This document shows, piece after piece, positions 8,697-17,363 of a DNA stretch of 64,000 bases (positions are counted from its first letter, which is position 1; the number at the start of each line of letters is the position of its first letter). Where the stretch lies: contig NZ_JQMO01000002.1 of assembly GCF_000744785.1 (NCBI RefSeq), positions 434,001 to 498,000 of the forward strand. Reading direction: 5' to 3'. A program made the position numbers and the translations under genes. The notes under the pieces are model-generated. The model was not told the DNA's origin. It was given only the letters and a program-made list of their open reading frames with translations, and did not search any database. The stretch comes from Kitasatospora azatica KCTC 9699 (GTDB lineage Bacteria > Actinomycetota > Actinomycetes > Streptomycetales > Streptomycetaceae).

Positions 8697-9362
8697 TCAA
8701 GCCGTTGCGTGGCGCTCGCGCAGGGTGGCGACGCCGTCGCCGTCGAGTTCCTCGCAGTAGGCCGCACGGCCGACCATGGCCATGACCAGCGCCAAGGTAG
8801 TGCCGGACACCCGTGGCCCGGCACCGGCGGTGAACGGACCGTCGGTGGCCGTCAGCCGCAGGCCATGGACGCGACTTTTGGCGAATACGGGCAGGTCAGA
8901 GCCGTGGTAGTAGTCGGCTACGGTGGTCAGGGTGGTGACGGGGTAGTCGCGCTCGATGCCGAGCGGCCGGCGGATGTCCTCCCCGTGCACGATGGTTTCG
9001 CCGAGCATCGCCACGATCGGAAGGGGCGGCTTGGTCGTGCTGGTGGTCACCCGGCGGAATCGCGCGAGTGTCTCGGCCGGGCCGGCGCCCAGGTGCTCGG
9101 CCAGCCGCATGGCGACCTGCCGGTCGAAGTCGAAGCGGCAGCGGATGACACCCGCCATCCACCGCACCGGGTTGAGGCTGGCCCCGGCGGTCATGTGCGC
9201 GAGCACCTCGCGAACGGTGAACCGGTCACACAGCGACTGGGTGGCCCACTGTTGCTCGGTCAGCTCTGCGAGGTCGGCGGACAACGCGGCCCGCTCGGCG
9301 TGGATCAGCGACCAGTTGCGGGTCGCGGGTCGAAGGTCGGTCGTCGGTGTCGGTGATGTCAT
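8697..9362 (-). CDS. Maleylpyruvate isomerase/DinB-like (mycothiol-dependent type) family protein
   Basis: 221-aa four-helix-bundle protein of the actinobacterial maleylpyruvate-isomerase N-terminal/DinB-like family. The segment CDRFTVREVLAHMTAG and the hallmark IVHGEDIRRPLG support this. Members often use mycothiol or a divalent metal, but the real reaction is usually unknown. The start at 9362 (MTSPTP) is preferred over an upstream ATG at 9410 because AGGAG lies just before it. It is 44 bp downstream of the VOC protein on the same strand, and both are divergent from an ECF sigma factor, a grouping often seen for small detoxification or stress genes. Confidence 0.72.
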   Translation of the reverse strand: MTSPTPTTDLRPATRNWSLIHAERAALSADLAELTEQQWATQSLCDRFTVREVLAHMTAGASLNPVRWMAGVIRCRFDFDRQVAMRLAEHLGAGPAETLARFRRVTTSTTKPPLPIVAMLGETIVHGEDIRRPLGIERDYPVTTLTTVADYYHGSDLPVFAKSRVHGLRLTATDGPFTAGAGPRVSGTTLALVMAMVGRAAYCEELDGDGVATLRERHATA

Positions 9363-9406
9363 GCGGGCGATGCTCCTGTGCGGTAGTCGGGCGGGCGGGG
9401 ATCCGG

Positions 9407-9766
9407 TCAACGGCTGACCAGGCCGACGTGGTTGCCGTCGGGATCGGTGAACACGGCGATACGGCTGACGGGCGTGTCAATCGGGGCAAGGACGCGGGTC
9501 GCGCCGAGCTGCTCGGCGCGGGCGAGCGCGGTATCGACGTCGTCGACCGGGAAATAGGCGACGAGCCCGGTGTACGGACTGTCCGGGCCGGCCTGGCCGA
9601 TCCCGCCCGACGGCCGGCCGTCGCCGTCGGCGACCAGTGCGTAGGTCGCGTCGAGGCTGTTGACCGACCAGTCGAAGAGTTCCTGGTAGAAGCGTCGCGC
9701 GCGCGGGGCGTCGGGGGTGGAGATGTCGAACCAGGCGGGCAGGTGCGGGCGGTCGGTCGAGCTCAT
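9407..9766 (-). CDS. VOC-family (glyoxalase-fold) protein
   Basis: 119-aa vicinal-oxygen-chelate protein with the typical opening WFDISTPDAPRARRFYQELF and the closing FTDPDGNHVGLV. It is one VOC module long, so two beta-alpha-beta-beta-beta units would form a single domain that dimerises. Substrate and activity cannot be predicted; members include antibiotic resistance, glyoxalase and dioxygenase proteins. GAGGAGG six bases before the ATG at 9766 fixes the start. It is likely co-transcribed with the DinB-like gene downstream and divergent from the sigma factor gene, with 85 bp between the starts. Confidence 0.85.
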   Translation of the reverse strand: MSSTDRPHLPAWFDISTPDAPRARRFYQELFDWSVNSLDATYALVADGDGRPSGGIGQAGPDSPYTGLVAYFPVDDVDTALARAEQLGATRVLAPIDTPVSRIAVFTDPDGNHVGLVSR

Positions 9767-9851
9767 GAGCAGCCTCCTCGGGGCGGGCAGGGGTGATCGG
9801 TGGGACGTGTTCGACAGGTGAGACCGCCGCCGTGGGGCAGAATCGTCGCTC

Positions 9852-10919
9852 GTGGACGAGATTTCTTCCGGTCGGCTCGCGGACGGCACCGGCGAGGCGA
9901 GTGGGCAGCGCGCTCAGGACGCCGATCTGGCCCGCGCCCGTGACGGGGACGATGCCGCGTTCACCCGGCTACTGGCACCGTTGCGCCGGGAGCTGCACGC
10001 CCACTGCTACCGGATGCTCGGTTCCGTTCACGACGCCGACGACGCGGTGCAGGAGGCGCTGGTGCGCGCCTGGCGAGGACTGGCGCGGTTCGAAGGCCGC
10101 AGCACCCTGCGCACATGGCTGTACACCGTGGCCACCCGTGTCTGCCTGGACATGGTCGACGCCCGCGGCAAGCGGGCTCTGCCGATGGACCTGGGTCCGT
10201 CCAGCGAGCACGCCGTGCTCGACCAGGTTCCGCGCACCGAGGTCGCCTGGCTCGGTCCCTACCCCGATGCCGGTCTCCCGCACGAGCCCGCCGGACCGGA
10301 GGCCCGCTACGAGCAGCGCGAGGCGGTTGAGCTGGCGTTCGTCGCCGCATGCCAGCATCTGCCGGGCAACCAGCGGGCGGCGCTGCTGCTGTTCGACGTC
10401 CTCGGGTTCACGGCAGCCGAGATCGCCGCCATGATGGACACCTCCACCACCTCGGTGAACTCCGCACTCGCCCGCGCCCGTCGCGTCCTCGCGGGCAGGC
10501 TTCCCGCCCGCACCCAGCGGGAGACGCTGCACTCCGTCGGCGGCGCGCGAGCGCGGACGCTGGCGACCGGATTCGCCAGCGCGTTGGAACGCGGCGACGC
10601 CGAGGCCCTGATCGCGCTCCTCACCGAGGACGTCACCTGGTCGATGCCGCCGCTGCCGCACTGGTACCACGGCATCGACGCCGTCTGCGACTTCGCCGTT
10701 CAGGTGCCCATCACCCGTTGCCCGAGCTGGCGGCACCAGCTGACCAGCGCGAACGGCCAGCCGGCCGTCGGGTTCTACCTCGGCGCCGACCCCGCGCACC
10801 CGCACCACGCGTGGGCGATCGCGGTGCTGACCCTGCGCGACGACCGGATCGCGGAGATCACCTCGTTCCTCGACCCCGGCCTCTTCCGACTGTTCGGTCT
10901 GCCCGGCACCATGGCCTGA
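9852..10919 (+). CDS. ECF RNA polymerase sigma factor with C-terminal SnoaL-like domain
   Basis: 355-aa sigma-70 family factor. Region 2 (about residues 38-105; AHCYRMLGSVHDADDAVQEALVRAW) and region 4 (about 175-225; AALLLFDVLGFTAAEIAAMM) are followed by an NTF2/SnoaL-like domain (about 240-350), the architecture of ECF groups that sense through their own tail instead of a separate anti-sigma factor. The start is a GTG at 9852. It is divergent from the VOC and DinB-like genes, which are plausible targets. No dedicated anti-sigma gene lies beside it. Confidence 0.88.
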   Translation: MDEISSGRLADGTGEASGQRAQDADLARARDGDDAAFTRLLAPLRRELHAHCYRMLGSVHDADDAVQEALVRAWRGLARFEGRSTLRTWLYTVATRVCLDMVDARGKRALPMDLGPSSEHAVLDQVPRTEVAWLGPYPDAGLPHEPAGPEARYEQREAVELAFVAACQHLPGNQRAALLLFDVLGFTAAEIAAMMDTSTTSVNSALARARRVLAGRLPARTQRETLHSVGGARARTLATGFASALERGDAEALIALLTEDVTWSMPPLPHWYHGIDAVCDFAVQVPITRCPSWRHQLTSANGQPAVGFYLGADPAHPHHAWAIAVLTLRDDRIAEITSFLDPGLFRLFGLPGTMA

Positions 10920-10932
10920 CTCCCATCAGGAT

Positions 10933-10957
10933 GACGGTCGGCGGGCCGTCGACCGTC
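10933..10957. terminator. Bidirectional hairpin between convergent genes
   Basis: GACGGTCG (10933-10940) and CGACCGTC (10950-10957) form an 8-bp perfect stem with a 9-base loop in the 51-bp gap between the convergent sigma factor and hypothetical gene. No T-tract follows, as is common in actinomycetes. Confidence 0.6.
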
Positions 10958-10970
10958 GGGGAGCCTGCCG

Positions 10971-11594
10971 TCAGACCAGCGCCCGGACCAGGCCGTGCAG
11001 CCAGTTCCGGTACACCTCGGTCCCGCGCAGCCGCTCCGGCACCAGGAATTCGCGCGGCCCGGCGCGGCGGATCTCCTCGTCGGCCACCACCAGGAAGTGG
11101 ATCGACAGGGTGAACGGTTCGGCACGGTGCCCGACTTCGGCTTCCACCGCGCGGACCACGTCCCCCTCGATGTCCAGCCTGCGGCCGTCCGGTCCGGTGG
11201 TCCGAGGGGCACCCGTTCCGTCGAACTCCTCCGGCCCGTGCCATTGCAGGAGCGCCGGATCCCAGCGCCGCCGTGCCAGCTCACGCAGCGGCTCCGGAAC
11301 GGCCTCGAAGTCGGGGCCGCGGAGCGTCGCCCCGGGGATGGTCACGATCTCCTCGCCCGGCGGCTCGAAGGCCTGCCGGACGGCCGCCTCCCACCACTGT
11401 CGCCACGCCTCGCCGAGCGCGGGGTCGGCCGGCCCGGACGGCTCCGGCAGCTTCGCGAGGTCCAGCGGCCCGGGCACCAGGCCGCCCGCCGGAACGTCGA
11501 TCCGCTCGACGGCGCGCAGCCAGAGCGGATAGTGCAGCAGGTCACCCCACCGCCCGATGTTCATCGACCACGAAGGACTTCCCGAACGGTGCAT
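10971..11594 (-). CDS. Hypothetical protein, no family recognised
   Basis: 207-aa soluble protein that I do not recognise. It is rich in Pro, Trp and acidic residues, with no signal peptide or membrane segment. Features include YPLWLRAVERIDVP early, WRQWWEAAVRQAF in the middle, and a conserved-looking ILHFLVV-type strand near the end. The open frame extends much further upstream, but AGGAGGGGAACTG directly before the ATG at 11594 sets the start; a second in-frame ATG follows 11 codons later. It stands alone, convergent with the sigma factor and divergent from xylF. Confidence 0.7.
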   Translation of the reverse strand: MHRSGSPSWSMNIGRWGDLLHYPLWLRAVERIDVPAGGLVPGPLDLAKLPEPSGPADPALGEAWRQWWEAAVRQAFEPPGEEIVTIPGATLRGPDFEAVPEPLRELARRRWDPALLQWHGPEEFDGTGAPRTTGPDGRRLDIEGDVVRAVEAEVGHRAEPFTLSIHFLVVADEEIRRAGPREFLVPERLRGTEVYRNWLHGLVRALV

Positions 11595-11793
11595 CAGTTC
11601 CCCTCCTGAGCAGCACATCAGGCCCCCCTGACCGCGGCTCGCCCACGCTACCCCGACCCGCCCTGCCCTTGCCCTGGATACGTGGAACCCGCACCCGCGT
11701 TCGACACCACCGATGACGGCGTGCCTCGGGCACTCAACGCCGTGGCCGACTTCCGGTAACTCGATCGTTACGCACGCGGGTCGGCGCAAGGGC

Positions 11794-11835
11794 TTGGCGG
11801 ACCTCATCACAGGTCGTATGTTGTCGCGGGCAACA
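11794..11835 (+). promoter_or_regulatory. Promoter and overlapping dyad before xylF
   Basis: TTGGCG (11794-11799) and TATGTT (11817-11822), spaced 17 bp, form a plausible promoter. TGTTG (11819-11823) and CAACA (11831-11835) form a short dyad that overlaps the -10 box and could be the operator of the ROK regulator encoded at the end of the operon. Nothing else was recognised in the 348-bp divergent gap (11595-11942). Confidence 0.45.
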
Positions 11836-11942
11836 AACAGGGGCCGGCTGCTTCCCCTGCTTCGTGCTCGTGCCCATCCCCACCCTTCATCAGCCAACGC
11901 ACGTCCGGCACAGGTCGGACACGCCTCGAAAGGACCCTGCCC

Positions 11943-13037
11943 ATGCGCAAGGGGCTCCTGTTCGCCACCGCCGCCCTGTCAGCGGCCCTGCTCTCCACGG
12001 TCACCGCCTGCGGCTCCTCGAGCTCCGGTACCGGCTCGGCGAGCGCCAAGAAGCCGAAGATCGGCGTGATCCTGCCGGACAGCAAGTCGTCCGTCCGCTG
12101 GGAGACCGCGGACCGGCCGTACCTCGCGGCGGCCTTCAAGGCCGCCGGTGTGGACTACGACATCCAGAACGCCGAGGGCGACAAGCAGACGTTCCAGACG
12201 ATCGCCGACCAGATGATCACCAGCGGCGTGAACGTGCTGATCATCGTCAACCTCGACAGCGGAACCGGCAAGGCCGTCCTGGACAAGGCCAAGACCCAGG
12301 GCGTGGCCACCATCGACTACGACCGGCTCACCCTCGGCGGCTCCGCCCAGTACTACGTCAGCTTCGACAACACCCAGGTCGGCAAGCTCCAGGGGCAGGG
12401 CCTGACGAAGTGTCTGGGCGACATGGGCGCCAAGAACCCCGTCGTGGCCGAACTCAACGGCTCTCCGACGGACAACAACGCCACCTTGTTCGCCAACGGC
12501 TACAACAGCGTGCTGGACCCGCTGTACGCCTCCGGGACGTACACCAAGGGCCCCAACCAGTCGGTGCCCGACTGGGACAGCGCCCAGGCGCAGACGATCT
12601 TCGAGCAGATGAACACCAGTCAGCCGAACATCGGCGGGGTGCTCGCGGCCAACGACGGTCTGGCCAACGCGGCCATCGCCGTGCTGCGCAAGAACCACCG
12701 CAACGGGCAGGTGCCGATCACCGGTCAGGACGCCACGGTGCAGGGCCTGCAGAACATCCTGGCCGGCGACCAGTGCATGACCGTCTACAAGGCCGTGAAG
12801 AAGGAGGCCGACGCGGTGTCAGCCCTCGCGGTCTCGCTGGCCGGTGGCAAGAAGGGCCAGACCAGCGCCACCGTCCACGACCCGACGGGCAACCGCGACG
12901 TCCCGTCGGCGCTGCTGACACCCGAAGCCGTCTTCAAGGACAACATCCAGGACGTCATCACCGACGGCTTCGTCACCAAGGCGCAGCTGTGCACCGGCGA
13001 CTACGACGCGCTGTGCACGAAGGCCGGCATCAAGTAG
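11943..13037 (+). CDS. xylF: Xylose-type ABC transporter substrate-binding lipoprotein
   Basis: 364-aa periplasmic-binding-protein-1 family lipoprotein. The signal peptide ends at the lipobox VTAC. The mature part begins with KPKIGVILPDSKSSVRWE and contains VNVLIIVNLDSG and VLAANDGLANAAIAVL, matching D-xylose binders of the RbsB/XylF group. AAAGGAC lies before the ATG. It is first in a xylFGH-ROK gene order like that around rok7B7 in Streptomyces coelicolor, which supports xylose or a related pentose as the substrate. A 79-bp gap with a strong hairpin separates it from xylG. Confidence 0.88.
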   Translation: MRKGLLFATAALSAALLSTVTACGSSSSGTGSASAKKPKIGVILPDSKSSVRWETADRPYLAAAFKAAGVDYDIQNAEGDKQTFQTIADQMITSGVNVLIIVNLDSGTGKAVLDKAKTQGVATIDYDRLTLGGSAQYYVSFDNTQVGKLQGQGLTKCLGDMGAKNPVVAELNGSPTDNNATLFANGYNSVLDPLYASGTYTKGPNQSVPDWDSAQAQTIFEQMNTSQPNIGGVLAANDGLANAAIAVLRKNHRNGQVPITGQDATVQGLQNILAGDQCMTVYKAVKKEADAVSALAVSLAGGKKGQTSATVHDPTGNRDVPSALLTPEAVFKDNIQDVITDGFVTKAQLCTGDYDALCTKAGIK

Positions 13038-13057
13038 CGCGAGCGCCGGCCGTACCA

Positions 13058-13090
13058 GTGGGCCCCGGCCGTCGGTGGCGCGGGGCCCAC
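13058..13090 (+). other. Intra-operon hairpin between xylF and xylG
   Basis: GTGGGCCCCG (13058-13067) and CGGGGCCCAC (13081-13090) form a perfect 10-bp stem with a 13-base loop. Hairpins at this position in sugar ABC operons usually stabilise the upstream binding-protein message or terminate partially, giving more binding protein than membrane components. Confidence 0.65.
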
Positions 13091-13116
13091 CCCGCCAATC
13101 CCCAGGAGCCTCACCC

Positions 13117-13896
13117 ATGACAGAGACACCGACTCTCGAGTTGCGCGGGATCGACAAGAGCTTCGGCCCCGTCCAGGTCCTGCACGACATCGCGTTCAGC
13201 GCCTACGCGGGGGAGGTCACCGCACTCGTCGGCGACAACGGCGCGGGCAAGTCGACGCTCGTCAAGTGCATCGGCGGCATCCACCCCAGCGACGCAGGGG
13301 ACTACCTGTTCGACGGGCGGCCGGTTCAGGTGCACAGCCCGCGCGACGCCGCCGCGCTCGGCGTGGAGATCGTCTACCAGGACCTCGCACTGTGCGACAA
13401 CCTCGACATCGTGCAGAACATGTTCCTGGGGCGGGAGAAGCGTCGCGGCATGGTCCTCGACGACTCGACCATGGAGGAGATGGCCGCCGCGACGCTCCGG
13501 GGACTCTCGGTGCGCACGGTCAAGTCCCTTCGCCAGAAGGTCTCCAGCCTCTCCGGCGGCCAGCGCCAGACCGTCGCCATCGCCAAGGCAGTGCTGTGGA
13601 ACAGCAAGCTCGTGGTCCTTGACGAGCCCACCGCGGCCCTGGGCGTCGCCCAGACCGCGCAGGTCCTGGAACTCGTGCGTCGGCTGGCCGACAACGGCCT
13701 GGCCGTCGTGCTCATCTCGCACAACATGAACGACGTCTTCGCGGTCTCCGACCGGATAGCCGCACTGCACCTCGGGCGGATGGCCGCCCAGGTCAAGGCC
13801 TCCGACGTGACACACGCACAGGTCGTCGAACTGATCACCTCGGGCCGCAGCGGCAACCTCGGCCCTCGGACCACCCCCAACGGAGCCGCCGTATGA
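13117..13896 (+). CDS. xylG: Xylose-type ABC transporter ATP-binding protein (single domain)
   Basis: 259-aa ATPase with Walker A GDNGAGKST, signature LSGGQRQTVAIAKA and Walker B LVVLDEPTAALG. The XylG/RbsA/MglA family in enterobacteria normally has two fused ATPase halves of about 500 residues; this protein has only one and would have to act as a homodimer. AGGAG and the ATG at 13117 set the start; the frame is open 14 codons earlier. Its TGA overlaps the ATG of xylH by four bases (ATGA). The role is to drive pentose import with XylF and XylH. Confidence 0.88.
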   Translation: MTETPTLELRGIDKSFGPVQVLHDIAFSAYAGEVTALVGDNGAGKSTLVKCIGGIHPSDAGDYLFDGRPVQVHSPRDAAALGVEIVYQDLALCDNLDIVQNMFLGREKRRGMVLDDSTMEEMAAATLRGLSVRTVKSLRQKVSSLSGGQRQTVAIAKAVLWNSKLVVLDEPTAALGVAQTAQVLELVRRLADNGLAVVLISHNMNDVFAVSDRIAALHLGRMAAQVKASDVTHAQVVELITSGRSGNLGPRTTPNGAAV

Positions 13897-15170
13897 CCGC
13901 CGCCGTCGCCCCCCAGAAGCCCGAGCGGCCGAACCGGCCCGCCGACTCCGAGGAGGGCCGGTCCTCGACCGCCCGCTTGGGGGACGTCGGCCGCAGCTAC
14001 CTCGACCAGGTGCGCGCGGGCGAGCTCGGCGCCCTTCCCGCCGTCGCCGGCCTGGTCGTCCTGTGCGTGTTCTTCGCCCTCCTGCGCCCGGTCTTCCTGT
14101 CCAACCTGAACTTCGCCAACCTGCTCACCCAGAGCTCGGGCAGCATAGCCATCGCCATGGGCCTGGTCTTCGTCCTGCTCCTGGGCGAGATCGACCTGTC
14201 AGCCGGATACGCCAGTGGTGTCTGCGCCGCGGTCCTGGCCATCCTGCTGACCAACCACGGCTGGCCCTGGTACGCCGCGGTGGCCGCCGCCATGGTGACC
14301 GGCGCGGTCATCGGCCTGCTCATCGGCACGCTCGTCGCCAAGGTCGGCATCCCCTCCTTCGTGGTGACGCTGGCCGCGTTCCTCGGCTTCCAGGGCGTCG
14401 TACTGATCCTGCTGAAGGAGGGTACGAATGTTTCGGTCAAGGACCCGACCATCCTGGCCATCGCGAACGACAACCTCAGCCCCGTCCTCGGCTGGGTCCT
14501 GCTGGCCGGCTGCGCCGCCTGCTACGCCGCCCTGCAACTGCGCCGCAGCCGCGACCGGATCGGCCGGGGCCTGGCCGGAACCCCGGTGGCGCTCCTCGCC
14601 ATCCGGACCGGCGCCGTCGTCGTGCTCGGGGGCGCGGCCGTGTACCTGCTCAACCAGGAACGCAGCCGCAACGTCATCGTCAGCTCCCTCAAGGGCGTGC
14701 CCATCGTCGTGCCCGTGATCGGGGCCCTCCTCGTGCTCGGGACGTTCACTCTGCAGCGGACCGGCTTCGGCCTGCACATCTACGCCGTGGGCGGCAGCCC
14801 CGAAGCCGCCCGCCGGGCCGGGATCAACGTCGCCTTCATCCGCATTGCCGCCTTCGTCATCTGCTCCTGCCTGGCGGCCGTCGGTGGCATCATCGCCGCC
14901 TCCCGGGGCAACTCCGTGGACCCCAACACCGGCGGGAGCAACGTCCTGCTGCTCGCCGTCGGCAGCGCCGTCATCGGCGGCACGAGCCTGTTCGGCGGTC
15001 GCGGCCGCGTCGTCGACGCCGTGCTGGGCGGCCTGGTCGTCGCGGTGATCCAGAACGGCATGGGCCTGATGGGGTACTCCTCAGGCGTCAAGTACGCTGT
15101 CACGGGATCGGTTCTGCTGGTGGCCGCCGGCGTGGACGCCATGTCCCGCCGCCGCTCAGCCCAACGATGA
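13893..15170 (+). CDS. xylH: Xylose-type ABC transporter permease
   Basis: 425-aa membrane permease of the XylH/RbsC family. Residues 1-45 are a long hydrophilic cytosolic N-terminus, followed by about ten hydrophobic segments. Family hallmarks include VFVLLLGEIDLSAGY after the third segment, YAVGGSPEAARRAGINV before the distal segments, and VLLLAVGSAVIGGTSLFGG. It forms the channel for the sugar bound by XylF. Its start overlaps xylG, and the ROK regulator begins 12 bp after its stop. Confidence 0.9.
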   Translation: MTAAVAPQKPERPNRPADSEEGRSSTARLGDVGRSYLDQVRAGELGALPAVAGLVVLCVFFALLRPVFLSNLNFANLLTQSSGSIAIAMGLVFVLLLGEIDLSAGYASGVCAAVLAILLTNHGWPWYAAVAAAMVTGAVIGLLIGTLVAKVGIPSFVVTLAAFLGFQGVVLILLKEGTNVSVKDPTILAIANDNLSPVLGWVLLAGCAACYAALQLRRSRDRIGRGLAGTPVALLAIRTGAVVVLGGAAVYLLNQERSRNVIVSSLKGVPIVVPVIGALLVLGTFTLQRTGFGLHIYAVGGSPEAARRAGINVAFIRIAAFVICSCLAAVGGIIAASRGNSVDPNTGGSNVLLLAVGSAVIGGTSLFGGRGRVVDAVLGGLVVAVIQNGMGLMGYSSGVKYAVTGSVLLVAAGVDAMSRRRSAQR

Positions 15171-15182
15171 GGGTCGCCAGCC

Positions 15183-16439
15183 ATGAAAGCCGGTCCTTCC
15201 CAGGAAGAGGTCCGCCAGCACAATCTGGGTGCCCTGCTGCGCCACGTCCACTTCGACGGGCCCACCTCGCGAACCGTCCTGGCGACCCGGCTCGGCCTCA
15301 ACCGCAGCACCATTCTGGGTCTGGTCGGCGATCTGACGGCTGCGGGCCTGGTCCGCGAGGAGTTGCCGCAGGAAACCGGCCGGGCCGGGCGGCCCTCGCT
15401 GGTCGTGAAGCCGGAGTCCACTCACGTCCACGTCCTGGCGGCGGACGTGGGCGTGGAGCGCCTGGCGGCGGCCCTCATCGGACTCGGCGGCGTGTTCCTG
15501 GACCGGCGCGAGTGCCCATGGCCCGACGGGCGCCCGCAGGACCCCGCGCGAGTGGCCGCCATCCTCGCGGGGTTCGCCCACGAGATGCTGGCTCGCGCAC
15601 CGGCCGGCAGTTCGTGCGTCGGCGTCGCCGTGGCGGTGCGCGGCATCGTCCGCCACCCCGACGGGCTGGTCAGTCTCACCCCCAACATGGGCTGGAAGGA
15701 CATCGACTTCGCCGGTGCGTTCGCCGACCGGCTCCGCCTGGACGTCCCGGTCCTGGTCGCGAACGAAGCCAATCTCGGCGCGCTCGCCGAGCATCGGCGC
15801 GGCGTCGGCCGCGGCAGCCAGAACCTCGTCTACCTCCACGGCGAGATCGGGATCGGCGCCGGAGTGATCACCGACGGTGAACTCCTGCGCGGCGAGCGCG
15901 GATACGCCGGCGAGATCGGCCACATGAACGTCAACCCCTACCAGGGACGGCCGTGCGGCTGCGGCGCCCACGGCTGCCTGGAGGCCGAGGCAGGTGAGCG
16001 CGCCCTCCTGGAAGCCGCCGGTCGGGACGGCCGCGTCACCGGGGTCGACGCCGTACGGTCGGTGGTCACCGCCGCCGACCACGGAGACGTCACCGCGCGT
16101 GCGGCCCTGCACCGCGTCGGAGACTGGCTCGGCATCGGCATCGCGAACCTCGTCAACCTCTTCGATCCGGACCTGGTCATCCTCGGTGGCACCCTCCGGG
16201 ACGTCTTCCTCGGATCCGCCGCACAGGTGCGCAGCCGGATCAACACCAATGCCCTTGCCGCGGTGCGGGAGAACCTGCGGCTGCGGGTCAGCGAACTCGG
16301 CGGTGACACCGTCCTGATCGGCGCCGCCGAACTGGCGTTCTCCGAGGTGCTCACTCGACCGCTGGAGACCCTCACCCGCCTCTCGGAGCAACGCCGGGCC
16401 CGTCCCGTGGCGCTGAGCCCGTCCTCGCCCGAGAACTGA
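15183..16439 (+). CDS. ROK-family transcriptional regulator of the xylFGH operon
   Basis: 418-aa repressor/open-reading-frame/kinase protein. The N-terminal winged helix (about residues 10-75, SRTVLATRLGLNRSTILGLV) is followed by a sugar-kinase fold with the zinc motif of ROK proteins (GHMNVN, then PCGCGAHGCLE). It is last in the xylFGH operon, the position that suggests control of pentose uptake. In S. coelicolor the ROK protein Rok7B7 lies next to xylFGH and also affects carbon catabolite control and development; whether this is its ortholog needs a tree. Start ATG 15183 follows AGGG-type complementarity. The likely inducer is xylose or a xylo-sugar. Confidence 0.86.
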   Translation: MKAGPSQEEVRQHNLGALLRHVHFDGPTSRTVLATRLGLNRSTILGLVGDLTAAGLVREELPQETGRAGRPSLVVKPESTHVHVLAADVGVERLAAALIGLGGVFLDRRECPWPDGRPQDPARVAAILAGFAHEMLARAPAGSSCVGVAVAVRGIVRHPDGLVSLTPNMGWKDIDFAGAFADRLRLDVPVLVANEANLGALAEHRRGVGRGSQNLVYLHGEIGIGAGVITDGELLRGERGYAGEIGHMNVNPYQGRPCGCGAHGCLEAEAGERALLEAAGRDGRVTGVDAVRSVVTAADHGDVTARAALHRVGDWLGIGIANLVNLFDPDLVILGGTLRDVFLGSAAQVRSRINTNALAAVRENLRLRVSELGGDTVLIGAAELAFSEVLTRPLETLTRLSEQRRARPVALSPSSPEN

Positions 16440-16501
16440 GCGGACGTCCTGCTGCGGGCTGTCCTCGGCGTGCCGGCGAGGCGGTCGACCAGTGGAACCG
16501 G

Positions 16502-16559
16502 TTGACGGGCCGTCGGGGCGGCGTTACGGTCTTATTGGCTTTCGGTAATGCTTCCGAAA
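16502..16559 (+). promoter_or_regulatory. Promoter candidate and dyad before polysaccharide deacetylase
   Basis: TTGACG (16502-16507) and TACGGT (16525-16530), 17 bp apart, are a weak promoter candidate. TTTCGG (16540-16545) and CCGAAA (16554-16559) form a perfect 6-bp inverted repeat just downstream, followed by CATTCGAAG. The dyad resembles GAAA/TTTC-type operators of actinomycete polysaccharide genes, but the binder is unknown. Confidence 0.4.
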
Positions 16560-16646
16560 CATTCGAAGCCTCCGTTTGCCGGCGCCCGGCCCTGTCCCGC
16601 ACCACCGCTCGTCCGCTCCCCCACCCGACGCGGAAGGACAACAACG

Positions 16647-17285
16647 GTGCCCGACACCCCGCAGGCCACCAGGTCTCGCACAACGGCACCCCCACAGTCA
16701 CCGGCGACGGCCGTTCCCCGCAGCGGCCGTCGCCGGCCCACCGTCGCGCTCACCTTCGACGACGGGCCGCACCCGGAGTCGACGCTCGAGCTGCTCGCCA
16801 CGCTGGTCGCGGCGGGCCACCGGGCCACCTTCTTCGTCTGCGGTCAACAGGCCGAGCGGCACCCCGAGTTGCTGCTCGCCCTGGACGCGGCCGGGATGTG
16901 GATCGGGAACCACAGCTACTCGCACGCACACCTGACCGGGCTCGACCGAGCGGCCGTGGCCCAGGAGCTCGGGCGCACCCAGCGCATCGTCCGGGAGCTC
17001 ACCGGAACCGCGCCCACCCTGTTCCGCCCGCCCTACGGCGAGACCGACCTGGAGGTCCGCGCAGCCGCCGCGGCCGAGGGGCTCACCGAGGTGCTCTGGA
17101 CCACGGACACCCGCGACTGGGCGGGAGCGCCGGCAGCGGAGATCGCGGCCGTCGCGGGCCAGGCACCGGCGGGCGCCGTGGTGCTGCTCCACGACGGCCG
17201 CTCGGCCACGGTCGGCGCACTGCCCGCGATCCTGCGAGCCTGGTCCGCCCGGGGCCTGGTGCCGGGGGCGGTGACTCGGACGTAG
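16647..17285 (+). CDS. Polysaccharide deacetylase (NodB domain, CE4 family)
   Basis: 212-aa carbohydrate esterase with all five CE4 motifs: TFDDGPHPE (catalytic base and metal Asp), HSYSHAHL (metal His pair), RPPYGE, the TRDWAG region and VLLLHDG (catalytic His). It would deacetylate acetylxylan, chitin oligomers or peptidoglycan. A GTG at 16647 preceded by GGAAGGAC is chosen; an ATG 33 codons upstream would add a low-complexity tail. No clear signal peptide is visible with this start, which is unusual for a CE4 enzyme. It is convergent with the CBM2 glycosidase, and the hairpin at 17318-17351 separates them. Confidence 0.85.
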   Translation: MPDTPQATRSRTTAPPQSPATAVPRSGRRRPTVALTFDDGPHPESTLELLATLVAAGHRATFFVCGQQAERHPELLLALDAAGMWIGNHSYSHAHLTGLDRAAVAQELGRTQRIVRELTGTAPTLFRPPYGETDLEVRAAAAAEGLTEVLWTTDTRDWAGAPAAEIAAVAGQAPAGAVVLLHDGRSATVGALPAILRAWSARGLVPGAVTRT

Positions 17286-17317
17286 CTCAAGGGCGGCCGC
17301 GCCGCGATGAGTGCTCC

Positions 17318-17351
17318 GCCGCCCGGGCAGCGAACCCGCTGCCCGGGCGGC
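17318..17351. terminator. Bidirectional terminator between deacetylase and CBM2 glycosidase
   Basis: GCCGCCCGGGCAGC (17318-17331) and GCTGCCCGGGCGGC (17338-17351) form a perfect 14-bp stem with a 6-base loop in the gap between two convergent genes. Confidence 0.85.
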
Positions 17352-17363
17352 TCCGTCACGCCG

